Shown: positions 16,644-26,231 of the stretch, piece after piece
Numbering within the stretch: position 1 is the stretch's first letter
How the letters are laid out: every line of letters starts with the position of its first letter
Assembly (NCBI GenBank): GCA_019455325.1
Contig: JACFMQ010000001.1
Coordinates: forward strand, 631,071 to 695,070
Direction: 5' to 3'
DNA length: 64,000 nt
Source: Rhodocyclaceae bacterium
GTDB taxonomy: Bacteria > Pseudomonadota > Gammaproteobacteria > Burkholderiales > Rhodocyclaceae
The notes under the pieces: generated by a model
Databases searched by the model: none
The model's input: the letters and a program-made list of their open reading frames with translations, nothing else
What the model was told of the DNA's origin: nothing
Program-made: the position numbers and the translations under genes

Positions 16644-18057
16644 GCTGCTGACGCTCTCCGACGCGCAGCTCGCCGAACTGCGGGCGCGCCTCGACCGTCT
16701 CGCCGACGGCGCCCCCGGCGGCGCGCTGCTCTCCGTCACCCTCGACCTCGGCGAAGGCTGCCGCGACTGGCTGCACCGCCAGCCGAAGACGCGCGAATTC
16801 TGCTACTGGGCGCGCCCGGACGCCGGCCTCCACCGCCTCGGGCTGGGCCGCGCCGTCGTCTGCACCTCGGCCGGCCCGGCGCGCTTCACCGCGCTGCAGG
16901 CGGCGCACGCCGGCATCGCCGCCGACTGGCGCCACGACGCCGGCGGCAGCGCGCACGCGCCGGTCGCCTGCCTCGGCTTCGCCTTCGACGACTCTCCGCG
17001 CGTGCTCCCCGGCCGCCAGGCCGGCAGCCGGCGGGAGCGGCCGTGGGACGCGGCCGAGGCCCCGCGCGAGCAGGGCGGCGAACTGCCGAACGCCCAGCTC
17101 GGCGTCGCCGCCGTGCTGCTGACCACGGCCGGCGGCCGCGGCAGCGCCACGTTCACCACGCCGGCCCGCGATTGCGCCGGCGCCGTCGAACGCTGGCGCC
17201 GGCTGCTCGCCGCGCAGCCGGCGGCGCCGCTGCCGGCGCCCGGCACGCCGCCGGCGGGCGCGCTCGCCGCACGCGCCTGGAACGCGCGCGTCGAGCGCGC
17301 GCTCGCCGCCATCGCCGCCGGCGAGCTGGACAAGGTCGTGCTCTCGCGCAGCCTGCGCCTGCCGCTCGCCGGCCGCCTGGCGCCGGCGGCGCTGCTCGCG
17401 CGGCTGGTGGCGCAGCATCCGGAATCGACGGTGTTCGCCATCGGCGGCGAACAGGCCGTGTTCCTCGGCGCGACGCCCGAACAGCTCGTCGGCCTGCGGA
17501 GCGGCGAGGCGCGCGCCGACGCGCTCGCCGGCACGGCCTGGGACGACGAGCCGCTGGCCATCGACAAGAACGCGCACGAGCAGGCGCTGGTCGTCGACGC
17601 CATCCGCGCCGCGCTCGCACCGCTGTGCGCCACGCTGGCGCTGCCGCCGGCGCCGCGCGTGCTCGAACTGCGCGGGCTGCGCCACCTGTGGACGCCGATC
17701 GTCGGCCGCGTGCGGCCGGGCATCGGCCTCTTCGACCTGGTCGCCCGCCTGCACCCGACGCCGGCCGTCGGCGGCTGGCCGGGCGAGGCCGCGCGCGACT
17801 GGCTGCGCCGCCACGGCGAGCGCCGCCCCGGCTGGTACGCCGGCGGCATCGGCTGGATCGACCGGCGCGGCGACGGCGAGGTCGCCGTCGCGCTGCGCTG
17901 CGGCCTGCTGACGGCGCGGCACATCGAACTGTCGGCCGGCGCCGGCATCGTCGCCGGCTCGCGCGCCGAGCACGAATTCCGCGAGACCGAGGCCAAGCTC
18001 GGCACCATGCTCGGCGCGCTCGCCGCGGACGACGGCCAGGCCCGCACCGGCACCTGA
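16636..18057 (+). CDS. menF: Isochorismate synthase (MenF)
   Basis: Converts chorismate to isochorismate, the entry step of the classical menaquinone pathway. The GTG start at 16636 overlaps the menE stop (GTGA) and follows a GGAGG site; this gives 473 residues. The C-terminal half is a chorismate-binding domain with GELDKVVLSRSL, VFLGATPEQLV, the family-defining LHPTPAVGG, YAGGIGWIDRRGDGEVAVALR, and the metal-binding region EHEFRETEAKLGTML. The N-terminal third is poorly conserved and Ala-rich. Salicylate or enterobactin-type isochorismate synthases are related, but menD follows 6 bp downstream. Confidence 0.9.
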   Translation: MSALLTLSDAQLAELRARLDRLADGAPGGALLSVTLDLGEGCRDWLHRQPKTREFCYWARPDAGLHRLGLGRAVVCTSAGPARFTALQAAHAGIAADWRHDAGGSAHAPVACLGFAFDDSPRVLPGRQAGSRRERPWDAAEAPREQGGELPNAQLGVAAVLLTTAGGRGSATFTTPARDCAGAVERWRRLLAAQPAAPLPAPGTPPAGALAARAWNARVERALAAIAAGELDKVVLSRSLRLPLAGRLAPAALLARLVAQHPESTVFAIGGEQAVFLGATPEQLVGLRSGEARADALAGTAWDDEPLAIDKNAHEQALVVDAIRAALAPLCATLALPPAPRVLELRGLRHLWTPIVGRVRPGIGLFDLVARLHPTPAVGGWPGEAARDWLRRHGERRPGWYAGGIGWIDRRGDGEVAVALRCGLLTARHIELSAGAGIVAGSRAEHEFRETEAKLGTMLGALAADDGQARTGT

Positions 18058-18063
18058 TCGAAA

Positions 18064-19746
18064 ATGCCCGACACCGGCCGCCTCAACCTCGACTGGAGCG
18101 CCGCGCTGATCGGCGGCCTGGTCGACGCCGGCGTGCGCGAACTGGTGTTCTCGCCCGGCGCGCGCTCGACGCCGCTGACGCTGGCCGCGCTGCGCCATCC
18201 CGGCCTCGCCAGCGAGGCGGTCGTGGACGAACGCTCGGCCGCCTGGTTCGCGCTCGGCCGCGTGCGCGCGAGCGGCCGACCGGTGGCGCTCCTGTGCACC
18301 TCGGGCACGGCGGTCGCCAACTGGCTGCCGGCGGTGGTCGAGGCGGACCGGAGCGCATTGCCGCTGCTGCTGCTCGCCGCCGACCGGCCGCCGGAACTGC
18401 ACGGCTGGGGCGCCAATCAGACCATCGCGCAGGCCGATCTCTTTGCCGGCCAGGCGCGCGCGCGGCACGACCCGGGCGCGCCCTTCCCCGGCTTCTCGCC
18501 GGATTGGCTGCGCCAGTTCGCCGCGCGCGCCGTCGCCGACAGCCGCTGGCCGCTGCCCGGGCCGGTGCACCTCAACCTGCCGTTCCGCGAGCCGCTGCTG
18601 CCGGCGGTGGCGGAGCTCGTTTTTCCGGCATCGGCGCCGATCGCCTGCGCCCCCCCGACCGCGCAACCCGACGCCGCCGCCGTGCGCGCGCTGGCGCAGG
18701 CGCTCGCCGCCGGCCGCGGCGCCATCGTCTGCGCCGAGGGCTGCGCCGGCGGCGCCGAGCCGGCAGCCTTCGCCGACGCCGTCACCGCACTCGCCGAGCG
18801 GCTGGCCTGCCCGATCCTCGCCGAACCGCTCTCCGGGCTGCGTTTCGGGCCGCACGACCGGCGCGCGATCTGCTGCCGCCACGACCTCTGGCTGCGCGAC
18901 GAGGCGCGCTGCGCGGCGCTCCGGCCGGACTGGGTGCTGCGCTTCGGCGCCTTCCCGGTGACGCGGACGCTGCAGCGCTTCGTCACCGATACCGCGACGC
19001 TGCTCGTCGAGCCGCACGGACGCTGGCCGGACCCGGCGCACAACACGCGCCAACTGCTGCGCGCCGATCCGCTCGCCGCCTGCCGCGCGCTGCTCGACGC
19101 AGACCTCGCCGCTGCCGATGCCGGCTGGCTCGCCGCCTTCCGCGCGGCCGAGGCGGCGACCGAGGACTGGCTGGCAGCGACGCCGCAGCCGCCGGAAGCC
19201 GCCCTCTTCGCCGGTCTCTGCCGCGCGCTGCCGGCCGGCACAAACGTCTTCTGCGGCAACTCGCTGCCGATCCGCGACCTTTCCGCCTACTCCGGCAGCG
19301 GGGAAAAGCCGCTTCGCTTCTTCGCCAACCGCGGCGCCAGCGGCATCGACGGCAACCTCGCCAGCGCCGCCGGGCTGGCAGTGGACGGCCCGACCGTCGC
19401 CGTCGTCGGCGACCTGACTGCGCAGCACGACCTCGGCAGCCTGACGCTCGCCGCCGGCCGGCCGCTGGCCATCGTCGTCGTCAACAACGGCGGCGGCGGC
19501 ATCTTCGACCTGCTGCCGCCGGCGGCGCTACCCGAGTTCGCCGCCGGCTGGCTGACGCCGCCGGCCGTCGACTTCGCGCACGCGGCCGCCGCCTTCGGCC
19601 TCGCCTACCGGCGCTGCGACGACCCGGCGGCGGCGGTCGCCGAGGTCTGCGCCGCGCTCGCCGCCGGCCGGCCGCGGCTGATCGAACTCACCGTCGACCG
19701 CGCGGCCAGCCTCGCGCTGCGCCGCGCGCCGCCCGGCAGAGGCTGA
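18064..19746 (+). CDS. menD: SEPHCHC synthase (MenD)
   Basis: Thiamine-diphosphate enzyme that joins isochorismate and 2-oxoglutarate. The 560-residue length is normal for the family. Characteristic elements are SPGARSTPLTLAA near the N-terminus, DERSAAWFALG (with the catalytic Glu), TSGTAVANWLPAVVEA, RGASGIDGNLASAAG and the ThDP/Mg-binding VGDLTAQHDLGSL with VVVNNGGGGIFDLLPPA. It is the last gene of the menE-menF-menD run, 6 bp after menF. The downstream 145 bases to the next gene have no obvious terminator. MenB, MenH and MenA were not seen in the window. Confidence 0.95.
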   Translation: MPDTGRLNLDWSAALIGGLVDAGVRELVFSPGARSTPLTLAALRHPGLASEAVVDERSAAWFALGRVRASGRPVALLCTSGTAVANWLPAVVEADRSALPLLLLAADRPPELHGWGANQTIAQADLFAGQARARHDPGAPFPGFSPDWLRQFAARAVADSRWPLPGPVHLNLPFREPLLPAVAELVFPASAPIACAPPTAQPDAAAVRALAQALAAGRGAIVCAEGCAGGAEPAAFADAVTALAERLACPILAEPLSGLRFGPHDRRAICCRHDLWLRDEARCAALRPDWVLRFGAFPVTRTLQRFVTDTATLLVEPHGRWPDPAHNTRQLLRADPLAACRALLDADLAAADAGWLAAFRAAEAATEDWLAATPQPPEAALFAGLCRALPAGTNVFCGNSLPIRDLSAYSGSGEKPLRFFANRGASGIDGNLASAAGLAVDGPTVAVVGDLTAQHDLGSLTLAAGRPLAIVVVNNGGGGIFDLLPPAALPEFAAGWLTPPAVDFAHAAAAFGLAYRRCDDPAAAVAEVCAALAAGRPRLIELTVDRAASLALRRAPPGRG

Positions 19747-19891
19747 ACGACGTCCGTCCGCGCGATTTCCCCGCGCCGCGGCTGCGCGACCGGCCGAGCT
19801 GCGGTCGGGCGGTGCACGGCGCCGGTTCCCTGCTAACATTCGTCGGCTTTCCGCCGTTAAAAGGCAGATACCCCGCACAGAGGATCACCGG

Positions 19892-22396
19892 ATGGCTGGC
19901 GCAATACCCCTCCGCAGGCAGGCCGGCGAGCGGCCGCCGATCAGGCACGACCTGAGCTTCACCACCGCGCTGGTGCACCAGCTCGTCGTGCCGACCTTCG
20001 TCCTCGACGCGCAGCAGCGGGTGATCGTCTGGAACACCGCCTGCGAGCACCTGACCGGCATGACGGCCGGGGACGTGCTCGGCACCCGCGACCACTGGCG
20101 CGCCTTCTACGGCGTCGCCCGTCCCTGCCTCGCCGACCTGATGATCGAGGAACGCCTCGACGAACTCGGCCACTACTACCCCATCCACCGCCGCACCGAC
20201 GACGCCGGCCGCGGCGTGCACGCCGAGAACTGGTGCGTGATGCCGCTGCGCGGCGCGCAGCTCTACCTGGAAATCGACGCCGGTCCGATCCACGACGACC
20301 AGGGGCAGCTCGTCGCCGTCGTCGAGACGCTGCGCGACATGACCGAGCGCCAGAGCATGGAGAGCCGGCTGCGCACGATGTTCGCGTCGTCGCCGGACCC
20401 GGTCTGGATCATCGAGGAGGACCGCTTCGTCGAGTGCAACGACGCGGCCGTGGCCATGCTCGGCTACGCCAGCCGGGACGAGTTCCTCGACACCCATCCC
20501 TCGCAGTTGTCGCCGCCGGTGCAGCCGGACGGCGAGGACTCGTACAGCAAGGCCGAACGCATGATGGCGCTGGCGCGCGAGAAGGGACTGCACCGCTTCG
20601 AGTGGCTGCACGCGCGCGCCGACGGCACGACCTTCACCGCCGAGGTGACGCTGTCGGTGATCGACCTCGCCGGCCACCAGGCGATCTACTGCGCCTGGCG
20701 CGACATCTCCGACCGCAAGCGCGCCGAGGAGGCGCTGCGCCTCTACGCCAAGGTCTTCGAGAACAGCGGCGAGGCGATCATGATCACCGACCGCGACAAC
20801 CGCATCGTCGCCGTGAACGCCGCGCTCGTCCGCGACACCGGCTACGCGCCGGAGGAACTGCTGGGCCGCGACCCGCGCATGCTGTCGTCGAACAAGACGC
20901 CGCGCGAAACCTACCAGGCGATGTGGGCGGCGCTGAAAGACACCGGCTACTGGCAGGGCGAGCTGTGGGACCAGCGCAAGGACGACGTGACCTATCCGAA
21001 GTGGGCGGCGATCTCGGCCATCCACGACGAGAAGGGCGAGCTGACCAACTACATCGCCGGCTTCACCGACATCAGCGAACGCAAGGCGGCAGCGGCGCGC
21101 ATCGACCACCTGGCGCACCACGACGCGCTGACCGGGCTGGCCAACCGCTACAACCTGGAGAGCCGGCTAGCGCAGTCCCTGCTCGCCGCGCGCCGCGAGA
21201 ACCGGCAACTGGCGGTGCTGCTCATCGACCTCGACCGCTTCAAGCTGATCAACGACGCCCTCGGCCACCACGTCGGCGACCTGCTCCTGATCGAGGCGGC
21301 GCAGCGCCTCTCGGCGTGCGTGCGCGAGAGCGACATCGTCGCCCGGCTGGGCGGCGACGAATTCGTCGTCGCGCTGACCAGCCTGGCCTGCGACATGGAC
21401 GCGGCGCTGATCGCCGCCAAGCTCCTCGCCGCGCTCGGCCGGCCGTACGACGTCGACGGCCGGGTCCTGCACTCGACGCCGAGCATCGGCATCAGCATGT
21501 TCCCGTTCAACGGCGAGGATGCCGACGCGCTGATGAAGAACGCCGACGCGGCGATGTACCACGCCAAGGAAAAGGGCCGCAACAACTTCCAGTTCTTCAG
21601 CCCGGCGATGACGGCGGCGGCGACCGAGCGCATGGAGCTGGAACGCGACCTGCGCATCGCGCTCGAAGAGGGGCAGTACGAGCTGCACTACCAACCCCAG
21701 GTCTGCGCCGGCAGCGGCCGCGTCTGCGGCGTCGAGGCGCTGATCCGCTGGCGCCATCCGGAGCGCGGGCTGATCCCGCCGCTGAAGTTCATTCCCATCG
21801 CCGAGGAGAGCGGCGCCATCGAGGCCATCGGCGCCTGGGTGCTGCAGGAGGCGTGCCGGCAGCGGGCGCGCTGGCGCGCCGAGGGCATCGACGAACTGCG
21901 CGTCGCCGTGAATCTGTCGGCGCAGCAGTTGCGCTCGCCGTCGCTGGTGGCGCAGGTGCGCGACGCCATGGCGGCGCACGGCATCGGCCCCGGCGAGCTG
22001 GAGCTGGAAGTCACCGAATCGACGGCGATGGACGATCCCGAGCGGGCCATCGGCCAGTTGCAGGCGCTGCGCGACATCGGCGTCGAGCTGGCGATCGACG
22101 ACTTCGGCACCGGCTATTCCTCGCTCGCCTACCTGAAGATGCTGCCGATCCACACGCTCAAGCTCGATCGCGCCTTCGTCCGCGACATCGAGACCGACGA
22201 GAACGACGCGGCGATCAGCGCGGCGACGCTGGGGCTGGCCCGCAACCTCGGCCTCCGGGTCGTTGCCGAGGGCGTCGAGAACGAAGCGCAGCGGGAATTC
22301 CTCTCCCGCCACGGCTGCGACCTGCTGCAGGGCTATCTGTTCGGCCGGCCGGAGCCGGCGGCCGCGTGGTCGGAACGCTGGCGCGGCGCCCGCTGA
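19892..22396 (+). CDS. Triple-PAS GGDEF/EAL dual-domain c-di-GMP protein
   Basis: Cytoplasmic 834-residue protein with three PAS-type sensor modules (about 25-140, 155-270 and 280-400), then GGDEF and EAL domains. The cyclase motif RLGGDEF (GGDEF at 487-491) is intact, and so is the phosphodiesterase motif VEALIRW (EAL at 615-617) with supporting motifs VNLSAQQL, EVTEST, IDDFGTGYSSL and VVAEGVE. Both activities are therefore possible and may be opposed by the sensory input. No membrane segment is visible. It is a monocistronic gene between menD and a convergent ankyrin gene. With the HD-GYP protein, it is the second c-di-GMP enzyme here. Confidence 0.95.
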   Translation: MAGAIPLRRQAGERPPIRHDLSFTTALVHQLVVPTFVLDAQQRVIVWNTACEHLTGMTAGDVLGTRDHWRAFYGVARPCLADLMIEERLDELGHYYPIHRRTDDAGRGVHAENWCVMPLRGAQLYLEIDAGPIHDDQGQLVAVVETLRDMTERQSMESRLRTMFASSPDPVWIIEEDRFVECNDAAVAMLGYASRDEFLDTHPSQLSPPVQPDGEDSYSKAERMMALAREKGLHRFEWLHARADGTTFTAEVTLSVIDLAGHQAIYCAWRDISDRKRAEEALRLYAKVFENSGEAIMITDRDNRIVAVNAALVRDTGYAPEELLGRDPRMLSSNKTPRETYQAMWAALKDTGYWQGELWDQRKDDVTYPKWAAISAIHDEKGELTNYIAGFTDISERKAAAARIDHLAHHDALTGLANRYNLESRLAQSLLAARRENRQLAVLLIDLDRFKLINDALGHHVGDLLLIEAAQRLSACVRESDIVARLGGDEFVVALTSLACDMDAALIAAKLLAALGRPYDVDGRVLHSTPSIGISMFPFNGEDADALMKNADAAMYHAKEKGRNNFQFFSPAMTAAATERMELERDLRIALEEGQYELHYQPQVCAGSGRVCGVEALIRWRHPERGLIPPLKFIPIAEESGAIEAIGAWVLQEACRQRARWRAEGIDELRVAVNLSAQQLRSPSLVAQVRDAMAAHGIGPGELELEVTESTAMDDPERAIGQLQALRDIGVELAIDDFGTGYSSLAYLKMLPIHTLKLDRAFVRDIETDENDAAISAATLGLARNLGLRVVAEGVENEAQREFLSRHGCDLLQGYLFGRPEPAAAWSERWRGAR

Positions 22397-22417
22397 GCGG
22401 CGGCGGCCGGAACGCCT

Positions 22418-22918
22418 TCAGCAGGGCTTGCCGGCCTTGCACCCCTTGAGAATCCACAGCGAGATGACGCCGGACACCTCGTCCGAGCGCGTCTTCCTGG
22501 CCATCGAGGTCGGATCGCGGCCAGCGTTGGTCTTGGCGTAGGGATCGGCGCCGGCCTGCAGCAGCAGCTCGGCGTGGCGGGCGTTCTGCGTGTAGGCGGT
22601 CATGTGCAGCGGCGTCAGGCCCTCGTTGTCGCGCGCGTTGACGTCGGCGCCGGCGGCGAGCAGCGCCTGCAGCGCGCCGGTGTCCGGGTTGGTGGCGGCC
22701 AGATGCAGCGGCGTCGAGCCGTGCTGCGTGCGCGCGTCGCGCATCGCCGGGTCGGCCTTGAGGATCGCCTGGACGTCCTTGCCGCTGCCGAGACGAGCGG
22801 CGTCGTGGATCGGCCGGTCGTTGGCGCCGAACGTCGCCGGCGCGCCGCCGTCCTGCGCCGCCAGCGGCGGCACGGGCAGCAAGAGGCCGAGAAGGATCGG
22901 GAGCAGGAAGCGTTTCAT
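22418..22918 (-). CDS. Periplasmic ankyrin-repeat protein
   Basis: A 166-residue exported protein. The N-terminus MKRFLLPILLGLLLPVPPLAAQ is a Sec signal peptide. Three to four ankyrin repeats follow: NDRPIHDAARLG, HGSTPLHLAATNPDTGALQ, NEGLTPLHMTAYTQNARHA and a last divergent unit with TNAGRDPTSMA. It ends in a short tail with two cysteines (KGCKAGKPC) that could form a disulfide. Such proteins act as binding scaffolds; some in proteobacteria accompany catalases, but no catalase gene is adjacent here. The specific role is unknown. Confidence 0.88.
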   Translation of the reverse strand: MKRFLLPILLGLLLPVPPLAAQDGGAPATFGANDRPIHDAARLGSGKDVQAILKADPAMRDARTQHGSTPLHLAATNPDTGALQALLAAGADVNARDNEGLTPLHMTAYTQNARHAELLLQAGADPYAKTNAGRDPTSMARKTRSDEVSGVISLWILKGCKAGKPC

Positions 22919-23011
22919 CGGGGTCTCCGGGTCGGTGGATCGTGCTTCCCCGCCGGCGGGGAGCGGGACGCAATGATAGCCCGCCGGCGCCCGGCCTGTC
23001 GCGGCACGGAT

Positions 23012-23776
23012 TCAGCGGCGCAGCGCGTAGACGGCGAGGCCGATCCACTCGTGCAGCGCGGTGGCGGCGTCGCGCATGGCCGCGGCGCGCGGCACGAAGT
23101 CGAGCGGCGTCGCCGGCCGCGCCGCGGCGTAGGCGGTCGGCGCCGGCGTCACCGCCAGGCCGGCGGCGGCGAAGGCGGCGACCGCGCGCGGCATGTGCCA
23201 GGCGTGCGTGACCAGCGCCACCCGCCTGACCCCGGCCGGCAGCAGGATCTCGGCGGTATGCGCGGCGTTCTCGGCGGTGTCGTCGGACGCCGATTCGAGC
23301 CAGCGCACGCGCACGCCGAAGTCGCGTTCGAGCGCCGCGCGCATGGCCTCGGCCTCGCTGCGCCCGCCGCCGTCGGGCGCGCCGCCGGCGACGAGCAGCG
23401 GCTTGCCGGAGGCGCGCGCGAGCAGCGCGCCGTAGCGCAGTCGTTCGAGCGCGGCGCCGGCGACGTCGTCGGCGGCGAACTCCGGCGGCGCGCGGTAGCG
23501 GCCGGCGCCGAGGACGACGATGGCCTCCGCCGGCAGGCCGGCGCGGGCGTCGGCGGCGAGCGGCGGATACTTCGATTCGAGCGGCGCGAGCAGCGCGCGG
23601 GCGACGACGCCGAGCGACAGCGCGGTGACCAGGAAGACGCCGGCGATGACCAGGAAGCGCGCCAGCCGCGGCCGCAGCCGCCACAGGAAGAGGCCGGCGA
23701 CGGCCAGCGCCAGGCCGTTCAGCGGCGGCAGCAGCAGGCTGGCGGCGAGGTTGTTGATCAGCCAGGAAAGCGACAT
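23012..23776 (-). CDS. YdcF/ElyC-like DUF218 membrane protein
   Basis: A 254-residue inner-membrane protein. Two or three hydrophobic segments occupy residues 1-60 (LINNLAASLLLPPLNGLAL, then FLVIAGVFLVTALSLG), followed by a DUF218 domain: AIVVLGAGRYR, RLRYGALLARASGKPLLVAGG, SDDTAENAAHTAEIL and VTHAWHMPRAVAAF. Relatives such as ElyC affect envelope biogenesis in enterobacteria; the enzymatic activity is not settled. The ATG at 23776 gives the natural membrane-anchored start. It lies 75 bases downstream of prpE on the same strand, but a terminator separates them. Confidence 0.87.
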   Translation of the reverse strand: MSLSWLINNLAASLLLPPLNGLALAVAGLFLWRLRPRLARFLVIAGVFLVTALSLGVVARALLAPLESKYPPLAADARAGLPAEAIVVLGAGRYRAPPEFAADDVAGAALERLRYGALLARASGKPLLVAGGAPDGGGRSEAEAMRAALERDFGVRVRWLESASDDTAENAAHTAEILLPAGVRRVALVTHAWHMPRAVAAFAAAGLAVTPAPTAYAAARPATPLDFVPRAAAMRDAATALHEWIGLAVYALRR

Positions 23777-23807
23777 CGGACCCCCGGAGGCGCGCGGTCG
23801 ACGAAAA

Positions 23808-23829
23808 AGGCCCGCCGAAGGGCGGGCCT
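23808..23829 (-). terminator. Rho-independent terminator of prpE
   Basis: Perfect 9-bp stem AGGCCCGCC/GGCGGGCCT around a 4-base loop, followed on the minus strand by a run of T (five A on the plus strand at 23804-23808). It lies 22 bases after the prpE stop. Confidence 0.85.
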
Positions 23830-23850
23830 CGATGATGCCATGAAGCGGGA

Positions 23851-25743
23851 TCAGACGCCGAGCGCGCTCTTCAACTGTTCGAGCGCGGCCGGATCCTCGA
23901 TCGTCGTCAGGTCGCCCGGATCGCGGCCTTCGGCCAGCGCCTGGATCGAGCGGCGCAGCAGCTTGCCGGAACGCGTCTTCGGCAGCACCGTGACGAAGTG
24001 CACGCGGCCCGGCCGGGCGATGGCGCCGAGGTTCTCGTCGACCTTCTTCATCACTTCCTTTTCCAGCGCCTGGCGCAGCTCGGGCGTGGCGATCTTCGCC
24101 GCGTCCTTGACCACGGCGAAGGCCATCGGCATCTGGCCCTTGACCTGGTCGGCGACGCCGACGACGGCGACCTCGGCGATTGCCGGGTGCGCCTGCACCG
24201 CCTCCTCGATCTCGCGCGTGCCGAGGCGGTGGCCGGCGACGTTGATGACGTCGTCGGTGCGGCCGAGGATGTAGTGGTAGCCCTCCTCGTCGCGGATGCC
24301 CCAGTCGAACGACGAGTACACCTGCGGCTCCTTGAACAGCGAGAAGTAGGTCGAGACGAAGCGGTCGTCGTCGCCCCACACCGTGGACAGGCAGCCCGGC
24401 GGCAGCGGCGGCAGGATGCCGACGATGCCCTTCTCGTTCGGCTCGCAGATCGAGCCGTCCTCGCGGAAGATCTGCAGGTTGTAGCCGTAGACCGGGAAGC
24501 TCGGCGTGCCGAACTTGAGCGGCTTCTGCTCGATGCCCGGCATCTGCGAGAGCATCGGCCAGCCGGTCTCGGTCTGCCAGTAGTTGTCGATCACCGGCAG
24601 CTTCAGCTCGCCCATGATCCACTCGTGCGTCGGCTGGTCGAGCGGCTCGCCGGCGAGGAACAGGTGCTTGAGCGTGGACAGGTCGTACTTGTGCATGTAC
24701 GCCGGGTCCTGCTTCTTCAGCACGCGCGCGGCGGTCGGCGCCGAGAACATCACGTTCACCTTGTACTTCTCGACGATCTGCCACCAGATGCCGGCGTCCG
24801 GCCTGAGCGGCGTGCCTTCGTACATGACCGTGCACATGCCGGCGATCAGCGGGCCGTAGATGATGTACGAGTGGCCGACCACCCAGCCGATGTCGGAAGT
24901 CGAGAACATGGTCTCGCCCTCGCCGCCGAGGAAGATGTTCTTCATCGACGACGCCAGCGCCACGGCGTAGCCGCCGGTGTCGCGCTGCACGCCCTTCGGC
25001 TTGCCGGTGGTGCCGGAGGTGTAGAGGATGTACGACGGCTCCGAGGATTCCAGCCAGGTCACCGGCACCTGGGCGTCCATGTGCTGCGCGCGCAGCGTCG
25101 CGTAGTCGACGTCGCGGCCCTCGACCTTGTTGAAATCCTTGTCCAGGCCGCGGTCGATCATCAGCACCTTGGCCGGCTTGTTGGCGGCGAGGTTGATCGC
25201 CTCGTCGAGCAGGTGCTTGTAGGGCACGGCCTTGCCGCCGCGCATGCCGGCGTCCGACGAGACGATCAGCTTCGGCGAGGCGTCATCGATGCGCGTGGCC
25301 AGCGAGCCGGAGGCGAAGCCGCCGAAGACCACCGAGTGGATGGCACCGATGCGCGCGCAGGCGAGCATGGCGAAGGCGGCCTCGGCGATCATCGGCATGT
25401 AGATCAGCACGCGGTCGCCCTTGCCGACGCCCAGGCTCTGCATGATCGCCGCCATGCGCTCGACTTCGCGCTGCAGTTCGGCGAAGGAGTAGACCTTCTC
25501 CTCGTCGGTCTCGGTCGAGATGTAGACCAGCGCGCGGTCGTTCGGACGCCTGGCGGCGTGGCGGTCGACGGCGTTGTGGCAGAGGTTGGTCTCGCCGCCG
25601 ACGAACCACTTGGCGAACGGCGGACGGGAGAAATCGAGCGTCTGCGAAAACGGCTTGTGCCAGTCGACCAGCTTGGCCTGCTCGCCCCAGAAGGCATCCG
25701 GATTTTCGATGGACTGCTTGTGGACTTCCTGAATCGTGGTCAT
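23851..25743 (-). CDS. prpE: Propionate-CoA ligase (PrpE)
   Basis: AMP-forming acyl-CoA synthetase of 630 residues. Motifs: YILYTSGTTGKPKGVQRDTGG (ATP binding), DIGWVVGHSYIIYGPL, IDNYWQTETGWPM, YHYILGRTDDVINVAGHRLGT and the catalytic Lys in LPKTRSGKLLRR. The GVQRDTGGYAVAL stretch, VDYATLRAQH and the short C-terminal tail (DPGDLTTIEDPAALEQ) are more like PrpE than acetyl-CoA synthetase Acs, though acetate may also be used. A clear AAAGGGAG site precedes the ATG. No methylcitrate-cycle genes are adjacent, so it probably works in propionate or acetate salvage as a free-standing gene. Confidence 0.88.
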   Translation of the reverse strand: MTTIQEVHKQSIENPDAFWGEQAKLVDWHKPFSQTLDFSRPPFAKWFVGGETNLCHNAVDRHAARRPNDRALVYISTETDEEKVYSFAELQREVERMAAIMQSLGVGKGDRVLIYMPMIAEAAFAMLACARIGAIHSVVFGGFASGSLATRIDDASPKLIVSSDAGMRGGKAVPYKHLLDEAINLAANKPAKVLMIDRGLDKDFNKVEGRDVDYATLRAQHMDAQVPVTWLESSEPSYILYTSGTTGKPKGVQRDTGGYAVALASSMKNIFLGGEGETMFSTSDIGWVVGHSYIIYGPLIAGMCTVMYEGTPLRPDAGIWWQIVEKYKVNVMFSAPTAARVLKKQDPAYMHKYDLSTLKHLFLAGEPLDQPTHEWIMGELKLPVIDNYWQTETGWPMLSQMPGIEQKPLKFGTPSFPVYGYNLQIFREDGSICEPNEKGIVGILPPLPPGCLSTVWGDDDRFVSTYFSLFKEPQVYSSFDWGIRDEEGYHYILGRTDDVINVAGHRLGTREIEEAVQAHPAIAEVAVVGVADQVKGQMPMAFAVVKDAAKIATPELRQALEKEVMKKVDENLGAIARPGRVHFVTVLPKTRSGKLLRRSIQALAEGRDPGDLTTIEDPAALEQLKSALGV

Positions 25744-26194
25744 GAGACTCCCTTTACCGATTTTCCAAAGTTACCTGCACACGTCAATTTCCGCCGGACG
25801 TCTCGTTGCCTGACTGCCTGCATCCGGTCAAAAACACCTCCTCCGCCACGGCGCGACGAAAGCCGCGCCGCTTTCCGCCCGCGCCGCCTGCGCAGCAGCA
25901 AGCGAAGCGGGCAAATAGCCGTACCGACCGATTTTGCCGGAAAAACGGCCCGGCCGCGCAAGCGCGCGGCACCGGCGGCACCGGCATCCGCCCGATCTCC
26001 CCGTCCCGAAGGCGCAGGCGCGGAAGGCGCTCGCACCGGCGCCCCGCCGGCCCGGACAGGGGGAGAACTTAATTCATAATTACGAATTATAAGCGCAAAA
26101 CCGAAGCGCCTGCACACATCGCGGCAAGCCCCGCCATCCCCGCCGAACGGAGAAAGACGCCCCGCCCGAAAGCGCCCGCGCAGCGGTCCACCGG
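25744..26194. other. Long intergenic region with AT-rich palindromic patch
   Basis: About 490 bases between prpE (minus) and the NlpC/P60 gene (plus) carry no convincing gene; apparent open frames lack recognisable protein character. An unusually AT-rich patch at 26069-26092 holds the inverted repeat TAATTC-N8-GAATTA and, on the minus strand, a TATAAT (26091-26086). It could be a regulated promoter for prpE with a long leader. Confidence 0.4.
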
Positions 26195-26223
26195 TTTACA
26201 AAAGACCGGAATTCAAATAGATT
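26195..26223 (+). promoter_or_regulatory. Sigma70-type promoter for the NlpC/P60 gene
   Basis: TTTACA (26195-26200), exactly 17 bp, then TAGATT (26218-26223). The ATG follows 8 nt after the -10, and there is no ribosome-binding site, so the predicted transcript is leaderless or nearly so. Confidence 0.55.
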
Positions 26224-26231
26224 GCGCCGCC

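Noticed and set aside
19747-19891. Gap before the GGDEF/EAL gene checked for a c-di-GMP riboswitch
   Set aside because: No matching conserved core or paired stems were seen in the 145 bases.
25740-26117. A 125-residue minus-strand frame upstream of prpE
   Set aside because: Arg/Pro-rich, no motif, and it would run into the prpE leader; treated as non-coding.
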